From the NCBI GenBank assembly GCA_038396625.1, contig CP121688.1, positions 62,001-126,000 of the forward strand: a DNA stretch of 64,000 nucleotides. The letters are read 5' to 3'. How positions within the stretch are numbered: the stretch's first letter is position 1; each line of letters opens with the position of its first letter. The position numbers and the translations under genes were made by a program. This document shows positions 52,281 to 60,862 of this stretch, in pieces. The notes under the pieces were generated by a model. That model worked only from the letters and a program-made list of their open reading frames with translations. It ran no database searches and was not told the DNA's origin. Source of the stretch: G038396625 sp038396625 (GTDB taxonomy: Bacteria; Bacillota; Clostridia; Peptostreptococcales; Thermotaleaceae).

Positions 52281-53037
52281 AAATACCATCAACGAAAAAA
52301 CTGTTTTTCATAGATTTTCCATAGACATAGAAGATGGAGATTTTATTACGATTATTGGAAGTAATGGTGCTGGGAAATCAACTCTTTTGAATATTATCTC
52401 AGGATCTATTGAGATGGATGAGGGCACTATCGCGTTAAGCAATAGGGACATATCTCATCAGCCAGAGTTTAAACGAGCTAAGGGAATAGGCCGGGTATTT
52501 CAAGATCCAACCATGGGTACATCTCCATCCATGACGATTGTTGAAAATTTGTCTATGGCCATCAATAAGGGAAAAAAATATGGTCTATCGAGGGGTGCTT
52601 CAAAAAAAGATATTCCATATTTTTCAGAAATTTTGTCTTCTCTATCCTTAGGGTTAGAGAATCAACTGCATACAAAAGTTGGCTTATTATCAGGAGGACA
52701 ACGTCAAGCATTATCCTTATTAATGGCGACGATTTCAAATCCCGAATTAATTTTGTTGGATGAACATACAGCAGCATTAGATCCCAAAACTTCTGAGCGA
52801 ATGATTGATTTAACAGAAAAGATTATTACAGAAAAAAAGATTACAACCCTTATGGTTACCCATAACTTACATCAAGCCATCAATTTAGGAAATAGGCTAA
52901 TTATGCTTCATCAAGGGGAAGTTGTGTTAGATATCAAAGGGGAAGAAAAAAAGCAATTAACCATTGAAAAACTATTAGGTTGTTTTGAAAAAATACAATC
53001 GGATCAGGTATTGAGTGATCGTTTGTTATTTTCTTAA
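52243..53037 (+). CDS. ABC transporter ATP-binding protein, TrpZ type
   Basis: A 264-residue ABC ATPase with Walker A GSNGAGKST, Q-loop VFQDPTMGT, signature LLSGGQRQAL, Walker B LILLDEHTAALDP and H-loop VTHNLHQA. It powers the importer encoded by the two preceding genes and starts inside the permease gene (ATG 52243 after GGGAGGGG), so it is translationally coupled. A sodium/solute symporter gene follows after 37 bp. Confidence 0.93.
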   Translation: MLQIRNLSKTFHKNTINEKTVFHRFSIDIEDGDFITIIGSNGAGKSTLLNIISGSIEMDEGTIALSNRDISHQPEFKRAKGIGRVFQDPTMGTSPSMTIVENLSMAINKGKKYGLSRGASKKDIPYFSEILSSLSLGLENQLHTKVGLLSGGQRQALSLLMATISNPELILLDEHTAALDPKTSERMIDLTEKIITEKKITTLMVTHNLHQAINLGNRLIMLHQGEVVLDIKGEEKKQLTIEKLLGCFEKIQSDQVLSDRLLFS

Positions 53038-53074
53038 AAGATAAACTCAAATAACTAAAAATGAGGTGACAGAT

Positions 53075-54490
53075 GTGAATATTCCTTTGATCATTGTTAT
53101 AGGTTATATTGTTGTATTATTTGGAATTAGTGCTTATGCGCGTAAATTAGCTGATGAGAAATCAGAAAATTTCATATTGGCTGGAAGGAAGCTGACCACC
53201 CCTTTGATTGCAGTTACCATTACAGGTTTAGCCATAGGTGGAGCGTCAACAATCGGTGTTTCAGAACATGCTTATCGTGTAGGATTATCTGCAGCTTGGT
53301 ATAATGTGGCTTGGGCGGCAGGAGCCATTATCATGGGTTTGGTAGCTGCTGGGAAATATAGAAGTCTCAATATCTCAACAGTTCCTGAATTATTTGAACA
53401 ATTTTATGATACTAAAAGTCGTGTAATTTGTGTCATCAGTCAAATTATTATCCAGTTAGTCATTACTTCTTTACAGTATGTAGCAGGAGGAGCAATCCTA
53501 GCATCACTTTTACCGGATATTTTTACTTTGAAAACAGGTATGATCATGAGTGCTGTTGTTTTTATTGGTATTACCTTTGTAGGAGGTATGTGGTCAGCAG
53601 GATTATCAAATATTTTAAATGTAGCCTTAATCTATGTAGGTGTGATTACAGCTACAATTTCTACCTTGTTTCGTCAAGGAGGCTTGAACAATATTGCCGT
53701 GAAACTACCTGCAGAGATTCCTTATTTGCATCCTATTAATGGTTTAGGATTAGCTGTAATTATGGGATGGTTTGTAGTGATGATTACCCAGACGCTGTCT
53801 ATGCAGGCGTCGGTACAAATATCTTTTGGCGCGAAGGATGAAAAAAGTGCACGAAAGGGCTTTATAATTGGGGGTATTTTAATGATTCCAATAGGGTTTT
53901 TGGCAGCGCTTATGGGAATTGCAGCAAAAGCAGCTTACCCTGATATCAGTGCTACTTTAGCGTTACCCCAAATGATTATGTCACTGAATCCTGTGATTGC
54001 AGGTATTACTTTGTCTGCTTTATGGGCGGCGGATGTTTCAACAGCATGTAATTTATTAATAGGTTCAGCTACTTTATTTTCTCAAGACATCTATAAAAGA
54101 TTTATTAACCCCAATATAGATGAAAAGCATTTTATGCTTGTTACAAGGGCTTGTGTAGCTATTCTAGGAATAATCACTTTTGTTTTAGCCTTGTCGATCG
54201 TAGGCATTTTAAAAACATTGTTGGTGGCATTAAGCTTAATGACAGCATTTACGGTGACTTTTTTATTTACTATATTTGCTCCTGGGCTTTGTAGAAAAAA
54301 CTCTGCTTTTTATACCACCATCGTAGGGATTTTGGTACTCGTTTTATGGCAGCTAGTGCCTGCTATAAGAATATTTCCACATGTAATTTATATGGAATGG
54401 ATATGTTGTATGATTACATTTTTACTAACGCCATTATTAGATACAAAACCTATTTCAAAATTTAAACAGTCAGCAAACGTACAAGTATAA
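53075..54490 (+). CDS. Sodium:solute symporter family protein
   Basis: A 471-residue SSS-family carrier with about twelve or thirteen membrane segments. It keeps the family landmarks ENFILAGRKLTTPLIAVT, GGASTIGVSEHAY and AADVSTACNLLIGSATLFSQD. It is probably a Na+-driven uptake system. The start is GTG 53075, five bases after GAGGTG; the GTG at 53066 lies inside that site. It probably belongs to the UAG-leader operon because only 37 bp separate it from the ATPase gene and no terminator intervenes, so ABC and Na+ uptake may be co-regulated. Confidence 0.85.
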   Translation: MNIPLIIVIGYIVVLFGISAYARKLADEKSENFILAGRKLTTPLIAVTITGLAIGGASTIGVSEHAYRVGLSAAWYNVAWAAGAIIMGLVAAGKYRSLNISTVPELFEQFYDTKSRVICVISQIIIQLVITSLQYVAGGAILASLLPDIFTLKTGMIMSAVVFIGITFVGGMWSAGLSNILNVALIYVGVITATISTLFRQGGLNNIAVKLPAEIPYLHPINGLGLAVIMGWFVVMITQTLSMQASVQISFGAKDEKSARKGFIIGGILMIPIGFLAALMGIAAKAAYPDISATLALPQMIMSLNPVIAGITLSALWAADVSTACNLLIGSATLFSQDIYKRFINPNIDEKHFMLVTRACVAILGIITFVLALSIVGILKTLLVALSLMTAFTVTFLFTIFAPGLCRKNSAFYTTIVGILVLVLWQLVPAIRIFPHVIYMEWICCMITFLLTPLLDTKPISKFKQSANVQV

Positions 54491-54491
54491 T

Positions 54492-54525
54492 AAAAAGAGT
54501 TAACCTGTATAGGTTAACTCTTTTT
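54492..54525. terminator. Bidirectional terminator between the symporter and S1 genes
   Basis: AAAAAGAGTTAACCT and AGGTTAACTCTTTTT form a 15-bp stem with a 4-base loop, flanked by A5 and T5, so it serves both convergent genes. Confidence 0.92.
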
Positions 54526-54537
54526 GTATAAACAACC

Positions 54538-54954
54538 TTATCTTTTATTACGTTTGTTTAAAGCTTCTTGATGTTCATTGGATTGTTTTAACCAATCTTT
54601 GAGTTTATCTTCAAAGGAATTAAAACTTTGGTTGTTTTTTGGATCCCGATAGTTTGTGCTACTTTTTTTAGGATTGGAACGCTGAGGGCGTTCTTTTTGA
54701 GGTTCGGGAGCTGGTTGTGTTTCACGAATAGAAAGTGAAATCTTACCAGTAGCCTCATCAATTGCTATAATCTTTACTTGTACCTCGTCGCCTACAGAAA
54801 GATGCTCATTGATATCCTTTACAAAACTGTGGGCAACTTGTGAAATATGAACCAATCCTTGGTGCGTTTCATCTAGTGCTACAAAAGCACCAAATGGTTT
54901 GATGGCGGTTACTTTACCAGCCACAATGTTTCCGACTTGAAAATTATTTGACAT
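54538..54954 (-). CDS. S1 RNA-binding domain protein (YugI/general stress protein 13-like)
   Basis: A 138-residue RNA-binding protein. Residues 6-75 are one S1 domain (VGNIVAGKVTAIKPFGAFVA, QGLVHISQVAHSFV, VGDEVQVKIIAIDEATGKIS). The rest is a basic, Pro/Asn/Gln-rich linker and a short helix with KLKDWLKQ. Such proteins associate with ribosomes or RNA in Firmicutes. The start is ATG at 54954, seven bases after AGGAG on the minus strand; the GTG two codons earlier is too close. Confidence 0.88.
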   Translation of the reverse strand: MSNNFQVGNIVAGKVTAIKPFGAFVALDETHQGLVHISQVAHSFVKDINEHLSVGDEVQVKIIAIDEATGKISLSIRETQPAPEPQKERPQRSNPKKSSTNYRDPKNNQSFNSFEDKLKDWLKQSNEHQEALNKRNKR

Positions 54955-55132
54955 AGACACACTCCTAATATTTTTTTTACGTATTTAGTATATCATAAAA
55001 CAGGAAAAATACAAGGAAGACTGCTAGGATAAATATTGAATTAAACATCCAAGAAAAGCTTTAAAAGTGATAGAAAAAAAGAATCATTCTAATTGTTATA
55101 TTTACGTTAAAAGAAATTCAAGATATAGGGGA

Positions 55133-55176
55133 TAATCCACACATATCCACAATTTGTTGTGGATATGTGTGGATAA
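55133..55176. promoter_or_regulatory. DnaA-box palindrome
   Basis: Arms 55135-55152 and 55157-55174 are perfect 18-bp inverted copies with a 4-base loop. Within this lie four DnaA-box-like 9-mers: TAATCCACA (55133), ATATCCACA (55143), and on the minus strand TATCCACA-type at 55158-55166 and an exact TTATCCACA at 55168-55176. It lies in the gap between argJ (convergent end) and the S1 gene promoter region, and no replication gene is adjacent, so it is more likely a DnaA titration or control site than the origin. The rest of the gap (54955-55265) is AT-rich. Confidence 0.75.
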
Positions 55177-55265
55177 CTTTTGTAAAAACTTGAAATAATC
55201 AACAAGCACATTTATTATATTTGGAATAGAATAATATCGATGTTTTCCTTAAATGTAGTGTGATC

Positions 55266-56483
55266 TTATGTTCTGTAAGTGCCGTTAATTTTAATATAGT
55301 CATAACTCAAATCACATCCCCAGGCAGTTGCCTGATGATTCCCATCTTTTAAATCAATAATGATATCCACATGATCTTGTTCTAATATGGTTTTGGCTAT
55401 TTCTTCACTGAAAGGCATACCGATGCCGTCTTGTACAAGTTGTATGGCTTTGGTTGTATTCTTAAAAAAGATATCCACTTTTTCAGGTGAGAAATTCCCA
55501 CTGGAATAACCTAAGGAGCACATAATTCTACCCCAATTGGCATCACTGCCGAAAAAAGCAGATTTTACAAGATTAGAAGACATGACTGATTTTGCACAAA
55601 GTTTTGCATCTTCTAATGTTTTTGCATTAATGACAGAGGTTTGTATGAGCTTGGTTGCGCCCTCGCCGTCCTTTGCAATCATTTTGGCAAGTTCTTGGTT
55701 CACAAAATCTAACGCTTTTTTAAACTGCATATAGTAGCCGTTCATATTGTAGATCAAAGGGTTTTCTGCTGTGCCGTTGGCTAAGGCAATGACCATGTCG
55801 TTAGTACTGGTGTCCCCATCGATAGAAACCATATTATAGCTATTTTCCACACTATCTTTTAAAGCAGATGTCAGCAAAGATTTTGTAATATGAATATTTG
55901 TAGCAATAAAGCCAAGCATGGTTCCCATGTTGGGATGAATCATCCCAGAACCTTTGGCGATTCCACTAATCAATACGGGTTTATCTCCTATCATAAATTC
56001 AACGGTTATTTTTTTGGTAAAGGTATCCGTAGTCATAATGGCTTCAGCAGCATGGTCTCCATTGTTCTTAGATAGCATGCTACAGGCAGCTTCAATGCCT
56101 GGTGTAATCATGTGCATGGGCATAGGAACACCGATGATTCCTGTAGATCCTACGAGTACTTCTTGTGACGATAATCCTAAGGCGTTTGCTGTAACTTCAG
56201 CCATGGTCATTGCATCCTCTAAACCCTTAGGTCCTGTACAAGCATTGGCGTTTCCGCTATTGACAACAATTGCCTGTGTATTCTGTGCGTGAATATGTTC
56301 CATATTTATAAGAAGGGGTGCCGCTTTTACTTTATTTGTAGTAAAAGTAGCCGCAGATACAGCGGGTTTTTCACTGTAAATAATACATAAATCTTTTTTG
56401 CCACTTTTTTTAATACCGCAGTGTATACCTGTAGTTTGAAAACCAGGTATATCTGAAATTGTTTTATATTCTAAAATTTTCAT
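55266..56483 (-). CDS. argJ: Bifunctional ornithine acetyltransferase/N-acetylglutamate synthase
   Basis: ArgJ moves the acetyl group from N-acetylornithine to glutamate (and, in bifunctional forms, uses acetyl-CoA), closing the cyclic arginine pathway. It is 405 residues. The autocleavage/nucleophile segment reads KGSGMIHPNMGTML; the family usually has Ala before that Thr and here it is Gly. SIDGDTSTND and FGSDANWGRIMCSLGYS are also present. The start ATG at 56483 leaves nine bases after GAAAGG; the Met at 56492 touches it. It lies 30 bp after argC in a leftward argCJ operon. Confidence 0.94.
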   Translation of the reverse strand: MKILEYKTISDIPGFQTTGIHCGIKKSGKKDLCIIYSEKPAVSAATFTTNKVKAAPLLINMEHIHAQNTQAIVVNSGNANACTGPKGLEDAMTMAEVTANALGLSSQEVLVGSTGIIGVPMPMHMITPGIEAACSMLSKNNGDHAAEAIMTTDTFTKKITVEFMIGDKPVLISGIAKGSGMIHPNMGTMLGFIATNIHITKSLLTSALKDSVENSYNMVSIDGDTSTNDMVIALANGTAENPLIYNMNGYYMQFKKALDFVNQELAKMIAKDGEGATKLIQTSVINAKTLEDAKLCAKSVMSSNLVKSAFFGSDANWGRIMCSLGYSSGNFSPEKVDIFFKNTTKAIQLVQDGIGMPFSEEIAKTILEQDHVDIIIDLKDGNHQATAWGCDLSYDYIKINGTYRT

Positions 56484-56513
56484 TTTTATCATCCTTTCAA
56501 TAAAGAAATATAT

Positions 56514-57551
56514 TTATGGTGCCATTGGAATATAACCTAATCCCTCTGTTTCTTTCATGTCAAACATCACATTCATATTTTGTATAGCTTGCCCAGCGGC
56601 TCCTTTTATAAGATTATCTATGGCAGAGACAATAATAACCCTTTCTGTTCTTTTATCTACGCGTATACCAATGTCACAAAGATTGGATCCTCTCACCCAT
56701 TTGGTTTGAGGGATATTTTCAATTACCCTCACAAAATTGTCATTCCCGTAAAAATCCTTATAAATCTCATAAAGCTTTTCTTGTGTTATGGCGCTCTGTA
56801 GCTTTCCATAGCAAGTTGCAAGGATTCCTCTGTTCATGGGGATTAAGTGGGGTGTAAAGGATAACGCAATATCTTTTTTATATATTTTAGAAAATTCTTG
56901 TTCTATTTCTGGCGTATGACGGTGATCTGTCACCCCGTAAGCCTTTATGGATTCATTACATTCTGCAAAAGCGGTTGCGATATTGGCTATGCGACCTGCG
57001 CCAGACACCCCAGATTTTGCATCGATAATAATAGATTGTGGTTTGATCAATCGATGCGCTAGTAAAGGAGCGAATGCTAATATACTTGCAGTAGGATAGC
57101 ACCCAGGATTAGCAATAAGTTCAGCTTCCTTGATTTCCCTCCTATACAATTCAGTTAGACCATAAATAGATTGAGGCAATAGGTGACTGCATCTATGGTG
57201 AAGCCCATACCATTGGTAGTACGTATTCATATCTTTTAACCTAAAGTCAGCACCTAAATCAATCACTTTTACTCCTAAACTGAGTGCTTTTGTTACAATT
57301 TCGAAGGATTTACCATGGGGTAGTGCGATAAATAAAACATCGGTAGAAGAAAGTTTTTCTTCTGCAGTCTGAATATCTATGCATAAATCCTGTATAAAAT
57401 CAACATATTGAGGGTAGACGTGAGAAAAAGCTAAATCTGTATTATTATGAGAGCATAAAAAGGAAATATCAACTAATTTATGATGAAATAACAACCATGT
57501 CAACTGCTGACCAGCATAACCGGTTGATCCGATTATTCCTGCTTTAATCAT
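56514..57551 (-). CDS. argC: N-acetyl-gamma-glutamyl-phosphate reductase
   Basis: ArgC reduces N-acetylglutamyl phosphate to the semialdehyde with NADPH. It is 345 residues with the N-terminal Rossmann motif GIIGSTGYAGQQL, the catalytic cysteine in ANPGCYPT near residue 150, and GVSGAGR and PHLIPMNRGIL. The start at 57551 follows AGGAGGT on the minus strand. It is the first gene of argCJ, transcribed from the divergent control region shared with argB. Confidence 0.96.
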   Translation of the reverse strand: MIKAGIIGSTGYAGQQLTWLLFHHKLVDISFLCSHNNTDLAFSHVYPQYVDFIQDLCIDIQTAEEKLSSTDVLFIALPHGKSFEIVTKALSLGVKVIDLGADFRLKDMNTYYQWYGLHHRCSHLLPQSIYGLTELYRREIKEAELIANPGCYPTASILAFAPLLAHRLIKPQSIIIDAKSGVSGAGRIANIATAFAECNESIKAYGVTDHRHTPEIEQEFSKIYKKDIALSFTPHLIPMNRGILATCYGKLQSAITQEKLYEIYKDFYGNDNFVRVIENIPQTKWVRGSNLCDIGIRVDKRTERVIIVSAIDNLIKGAAGQAIQNMNVMFDMKETEGLGYIPMAP

Positions 57552-57582
57552 ACATGCACCTCCTATTTAAAATATTTAATTA

Positions 57583-57611
57583 ATTATACAATAATAAAAA
57601 TAAATATACAA
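57583..57611 (-). promoter_or_regulatory. argCJ promoter
   Basis: On the minus strand: TTGTAT (57606-57611), 17-base spacer, TATAAT (57583-57588), 32 bp before the argC start. Confidence 0.85.
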
Positions 57612-57637
57612 TACAAAACACAAAAAAATAAATAAAA

Positions 57638-57668
57638 TATTGAATATTTATTAATAAACAAGTATAAT
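57638..57668 (+). promoter_or_regulatory. argBD-carAB promoter overlapped by a candidate ARG box
   Basis: TTGAAT (57640-57645), 17-base spacer, TATAAT (57663-57668). ATTGAATATTTATTAAT (57639-57655), which covers the -35, resembles the ArgR/AhrC ARG box (TGAATA/ATTCA type), so arginine repression is likely. One divergent region of about 155 bp could thus control both arginine operons. Confidence 0.75.
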
Positions 57669-57706
57669 TATTAAAAAGTGAAAGACACAGAGTAGGAGGC
57701 AAAAAA

Positions 57707-58591
57707 ATGCATGAGAAAACATTTGAAGATATTTCCTATAATTTAAAGCAGTTTGTAGGCAAAACCTTTGTCATCAAATATGGTGGAAGCATTATGAAAA
57801 ATGTAGAAGCCAAAAACGCCTTTATAGAAGATGTAGTAAGGTTAAGAAAAGTAGGCATTCATATCATCATTGTTCATGGAGGAGGGCCGTATATTTCTGA
57901 GCTTTTAAACAAGCTGAAAATACAAACACAATTTGTAAAGGGCTTAAGGGTAACAGATGAAAAGACTATGGAAGTAGTAGAAATGGTTCTATCAGGGAAA
58001 GTGAACAAAGAAATTACAGGTCAGCTATGTAGGATGGGAGCTGATGCCATTGGGATCAGCGGCATAGATAGAAGTTTTATTGAGGCAAAGAAAAAATATA
58101 TCTATGAGGAAGATAAAAAAATAGATATTGGTTGTGTAGGGAACGTAGAAAGAATTCACGTAACACTACTAAAGGATTTATTAGATAAAAATTATATTCC
58201 TGTTATTTCTCCTGTTGGATGTGATCAAGAGGGAGGGGTCTACAATATCAATGCAGATTATGTGGCTGCTGCTGTTAGTACAGCTATAAAAGCAGAAAAA
58301 CTCATTTTATTAACTGATGTAGCAGGAATCTATAGGGATATCAATGATCCAAGTAGCTTTGTTTCAAAAATAGATGTGGAAGAAATTAAAGACTATATAC
58401 AATGCGAAAAAATTGTTGGTGGGATGATCCCTAAGATGGAATGCTGTATGCATGCTGTAGAAAATGGTGTAAACAATGTGCATTTGATCGATGGGCGAAA
58501 ATCCCATAGTTTATTGTTAAATATGTTAGAGGATGAAGGGCTAGGTACTATAATAGGGGGGAAAAGAGGATGTCAAAAAATTATATCATGA
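57707..58591 (+). CDS. argB: Acetylglutamate kinase
   Basis: ArgB phosphorylates N-acetylglutamate, the usual arginine-feedback step. It is 294 residues with FVIKYGGSIMKN, VHGGGPYISELL, GLRVTDEKTMEVV and the ATP site LILLTDVAGIY with KIVGGMIPKM. The start ATG 57707 follows GTAGGAGGC. The last 22 bp overlap argD. Confidence 0.96.
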   Translation: MHEKTFEDISYNLKQFVGKTFVIKYGGSIMKNVEAKNAFIEDVVRLRKVGIHIIIVHGGGPYISELLNKLKIQTQFVKGLRVTDEKTMEVVEMVLSGKVNKEITGQLCRMGADAIGISGIDRSFIEAKKKYIYEEDKKIDIGCVGNVERIHVTLLKDLLDKNYIPVISPVGCDQEGGVYNINADYVAAAVSTAIKAEKLILLTDVAGIYRDINDPSSFVSKIDVEEIKDYIQCEKIVGGMIPKMECCMHAVENGVNNVHLIDGRKSHSLLLNMLEDEGLGTIIGGKRGCQKIIS

Positions 58592-59766
58592 ATACTTATG
58601 TTAGATTCGATGTAACCTTTGAAAAGGGTTTGGGTACTAAGGTATACGATACACAGGGAAAAGAATATATTGATTTTGTTTCTGGGGTTGCAGTCAATTG
58701 TCTGGGACACAGTCATCCAGCGATGGTCAAGACATTAGAAGAACAAAGTAAAAAGCTGATTCACGTATCAAATTTATATTGGAATGCACACCAGATAGCT
58801 TTGGCAAAAAAATTATGTCATTACAGCAATCATGATGAAGTATTTTTCTGCAATAGTGGAACGGAGGCTGTGGAGACAGCGTTGAAATTAGGGAGGAAAT
58901 ATGGAAGAACTAAGGGTGGTATGCATAAAAATGAGATATTGTATATGAAGAATTCTTTTCATGGAAGAACGCTGGGAGCCTTAAGGGTGACGGGTCAGGA
59001 GAAGTATCAGAAGGATTTTATGCCTTTAATGGAGGGGATAAAGGAAGTTGTTTTTAACAACATAGAGGACTTAAAAGAAAAGATCAATGCCAATACTTGT
59101 GCGGTTATCCTTGAGCCGATTCAAGGAGAAGGAGGTATTATTGAAGTCGATACAGCATTTTTAAAGGCAGCTAGGAGCTTATGCGATGAAATGAATGCCC
59201 TTTTGATCTTTGATGAGGTGCAGTGTGGTATGGGGAGAACAGGAAAACTTTTTGCTTACCAGACCTTTGGAGTAATTCCTGATGTGATTTGCATGGCTAA
59301 GGGATTAGGAGGAGGATTTCCCATAGGAGCTACTTTAGCAACAAAGAAGGCTGCAAGTGCTTTTGTCCCCGGAGATCACGGATGCACCTTTGGGGGGAGC
59401 CCTTTGGCCTGTGCAGTGTCTTTGACTGTGCTAGAGGAATTAATGGAGAAGAATATTGTTGATCAAGTAAGTGAGAAAAGTCAATATTTTGTAGAAAAGC
59501 TAGTGCACTTAAAAAGCCAATATCCATTGATCGAAAGTATTCAAGGGAAAGGGTTGATGTTAGGCATCAAACTTACAGACCAAATGAAAGCAGTTGTTGG
59601 AAAATGCTTTGAAAAGGGATTTCTTGTGGTAGGTGCAGGAGAACAAGTAATTAGATTTTTACCCCCATTGAATGTCACCATAGAAGAAATGGATGAAGCC
59701 ATAAATATATTAAAAGAGGCGTTTGAGGAAGTGGCAAAGACATTTCAAAAGTCAGCTATGAAGTAG
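58570..59766 (+). CDS. argD: Acetylornithine aminotransferase
   Basis: ArgD transaminates N-acetylglutamate semialdehyde to N-acetylornithine with PLP. It is 398 residues with FCNSGTEAVETALKLGRK, NSFHGRTLGALR, EPIQGEGG, FDEVQCGMGRTG and the PLP lysine in MAKGLGGGFPIGA. It starts inside argB (ATG 58570 after GGGGGG), showing translational coupling. carA follows 16 bp later. Confidence 0.95.
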   Translation: MSKNYIMNTYVRFDVTFEKGLGTKVYDTQGKEYIDFVSGVAVNCLGHSHPAMVKTLEEQSKKLIHVSNLYWNAHQIALAKKLCHYSNHDEVFFCNSGTEAVETALKLGRKYGRTKGGMHKNEILYMKNSFHGRTLGALRVTGQEKYQKDFMPLMEGIKEVVFNNIEDLKEKINANTCAVILEPIQGEGGIIEVDTAFLKAARSLCDEMNALLIFDEVQCGMGRTGKLFAYQTFGVIPDVICMAKGLGGGFPIGATLATKKAASAFVPGDHGCTFGGSPLACAVSLTVLEELMEKNIVDQVSEKSQYFVEKLVHLKSQYPLIESIQGKGLMLGIKLTDQMKAVVGKCFEKGFLVVGAGEQVIRFLPPLNVTIEEMDEAINILKEAFEEVAKTFQKSAMK

Positions 59767-59782
59767 GGTGGAGGTGTATGAT

Positions 59783-60862
59783 ATGAAAGGAATATTGTAT
59801 CTAGAAGATGGAAGCATTTATGAAGGAAAAGGGTTTGGGAAAAAAGGGACAGCGGTAGGTGAATTAGTATTCAATACGTCTATTACAGGATATCAGGAAA
59901 TTTTAACAGACCCCTCCTATGCGGGTGAAATTATCACGATGACCTACCCACTAATAGGGAATTATGGTGTTAATGCTGTGGAAAACGAGTCTTCTAAAAT
60001 ATATGCCAAAGGTTTTATTGTAAAATCCATTGATAAAAATCCTTCGAATTATATGAGTGAATTCACCATAGCAGAGATGCTGGAAAAGATGGGTGTGGTA
60101 GGGATTTACGATGTAGATACTCGAAGTATTACAAAAAAAATTAGAAATAAAGGTGCTTTGAAATGTGTAATATCCAATGAAGAACAATCAATAGACCAGT
60201 TGAAAGCTATTTTGATGCAATCAGCTGTAAAAGATGATTGGATGAAAAATGTGAGTACAAAAAAGGTGATGCATATACCGGGAAAGGGACCTAAAATTGC
60301 ATTAATAGATTTTGGTGTGAAGGCAAATATTATCAATCATTTAAAATATAGAAATTGTGATGTGACTATTTTTCCCTATGACGCAGGTTATGAAGAGATC
60401 ATGAACATAAAACCTGATGGGCTTTTATTAAGTAATGGACCTGGAAATCCTAAGGCTGCTACCGAAGCCATAGAAACTGTAAAAAAATTGATGTATCAAA
60501 TTCCTACGTTTGGTATTTGTATGGGACATCAGATATTGGCCTTAGCAGTAGGGGGAGATACCTATAAAATGAAATATGGTCATAGAGGAGGAAATCATGG
60601 GGTTTATGATATAGAGAAAGATAGAGCTTATATTACCTCTCAGAATCATGGTTATGCAGTAGATCCTAAAAGTCTAGAAGAGAAGGGGATGATGATAACC
60701 CACGTCAATCTAAACGATGAAACGGTAGAAGGAATGAAGCATAAGGAGTTACCGATTTTTTCGGTGCAGTTTCATCCAGAAGGTGCCCCAGGGCCTACAG
60801 ATTCTGCGTATTTATTTGACAATTATATCGGACTTTTAAAGGGGGAGAAAACATGGCTATAG
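59783..60862 (+). CDS. carA: Carbamoyl-phosphate synthase small subunit
   Basis: CarA is the glutamine amidotransferase subunit that feeds ammonia to CarB. It is 359 residues: an N-terminal domain (LYLEDGSIYEGKGFG, FNTSITGYQEILTDPSY) and a class I glutaminase with Cys in GICMGHQ and His/Glu in VQFHPEGAPGP. The start is ATG 59783, six bases after GGAGGTG; the GTG at 59768 precedes that site. It overlaps carB by 10 bp. Linkage to argBD indicates the arginine-specific or shared carbamoyl-phosphate supply. Confidence 0.95.
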   Translation: MKGILYLEDGSIYEGKGFGKKGTAVGELVFNTSITGYQEILTDPSYAGEIITMTYPLIGNYGVNAVENESSKIYAKGFIVKSIDKNPSNYMSEFTIAEMLEKMGVVGIYDVDTRSITKKIRNKGALKCVISNEEQSIDQLKAILMQSAVKDDWMKNVSTKKVMHIPGKGPKIALIDFGVKANIINHLKYRNCDVTIFPYDAGYEEIMNIKPDGLLLSNGPGNPKAATEAIETVKKLMYQIPTFGICMGHQILALAVGGDTYKMKYGHRGGNHGVYDIEKDRAYITSQNHGYAVDPKSLEEKGMMITHVNLNDETVEGMKHKELPIFSVQFHPEGAPGPTDSAYLFDNYIGLLKGEKTWL

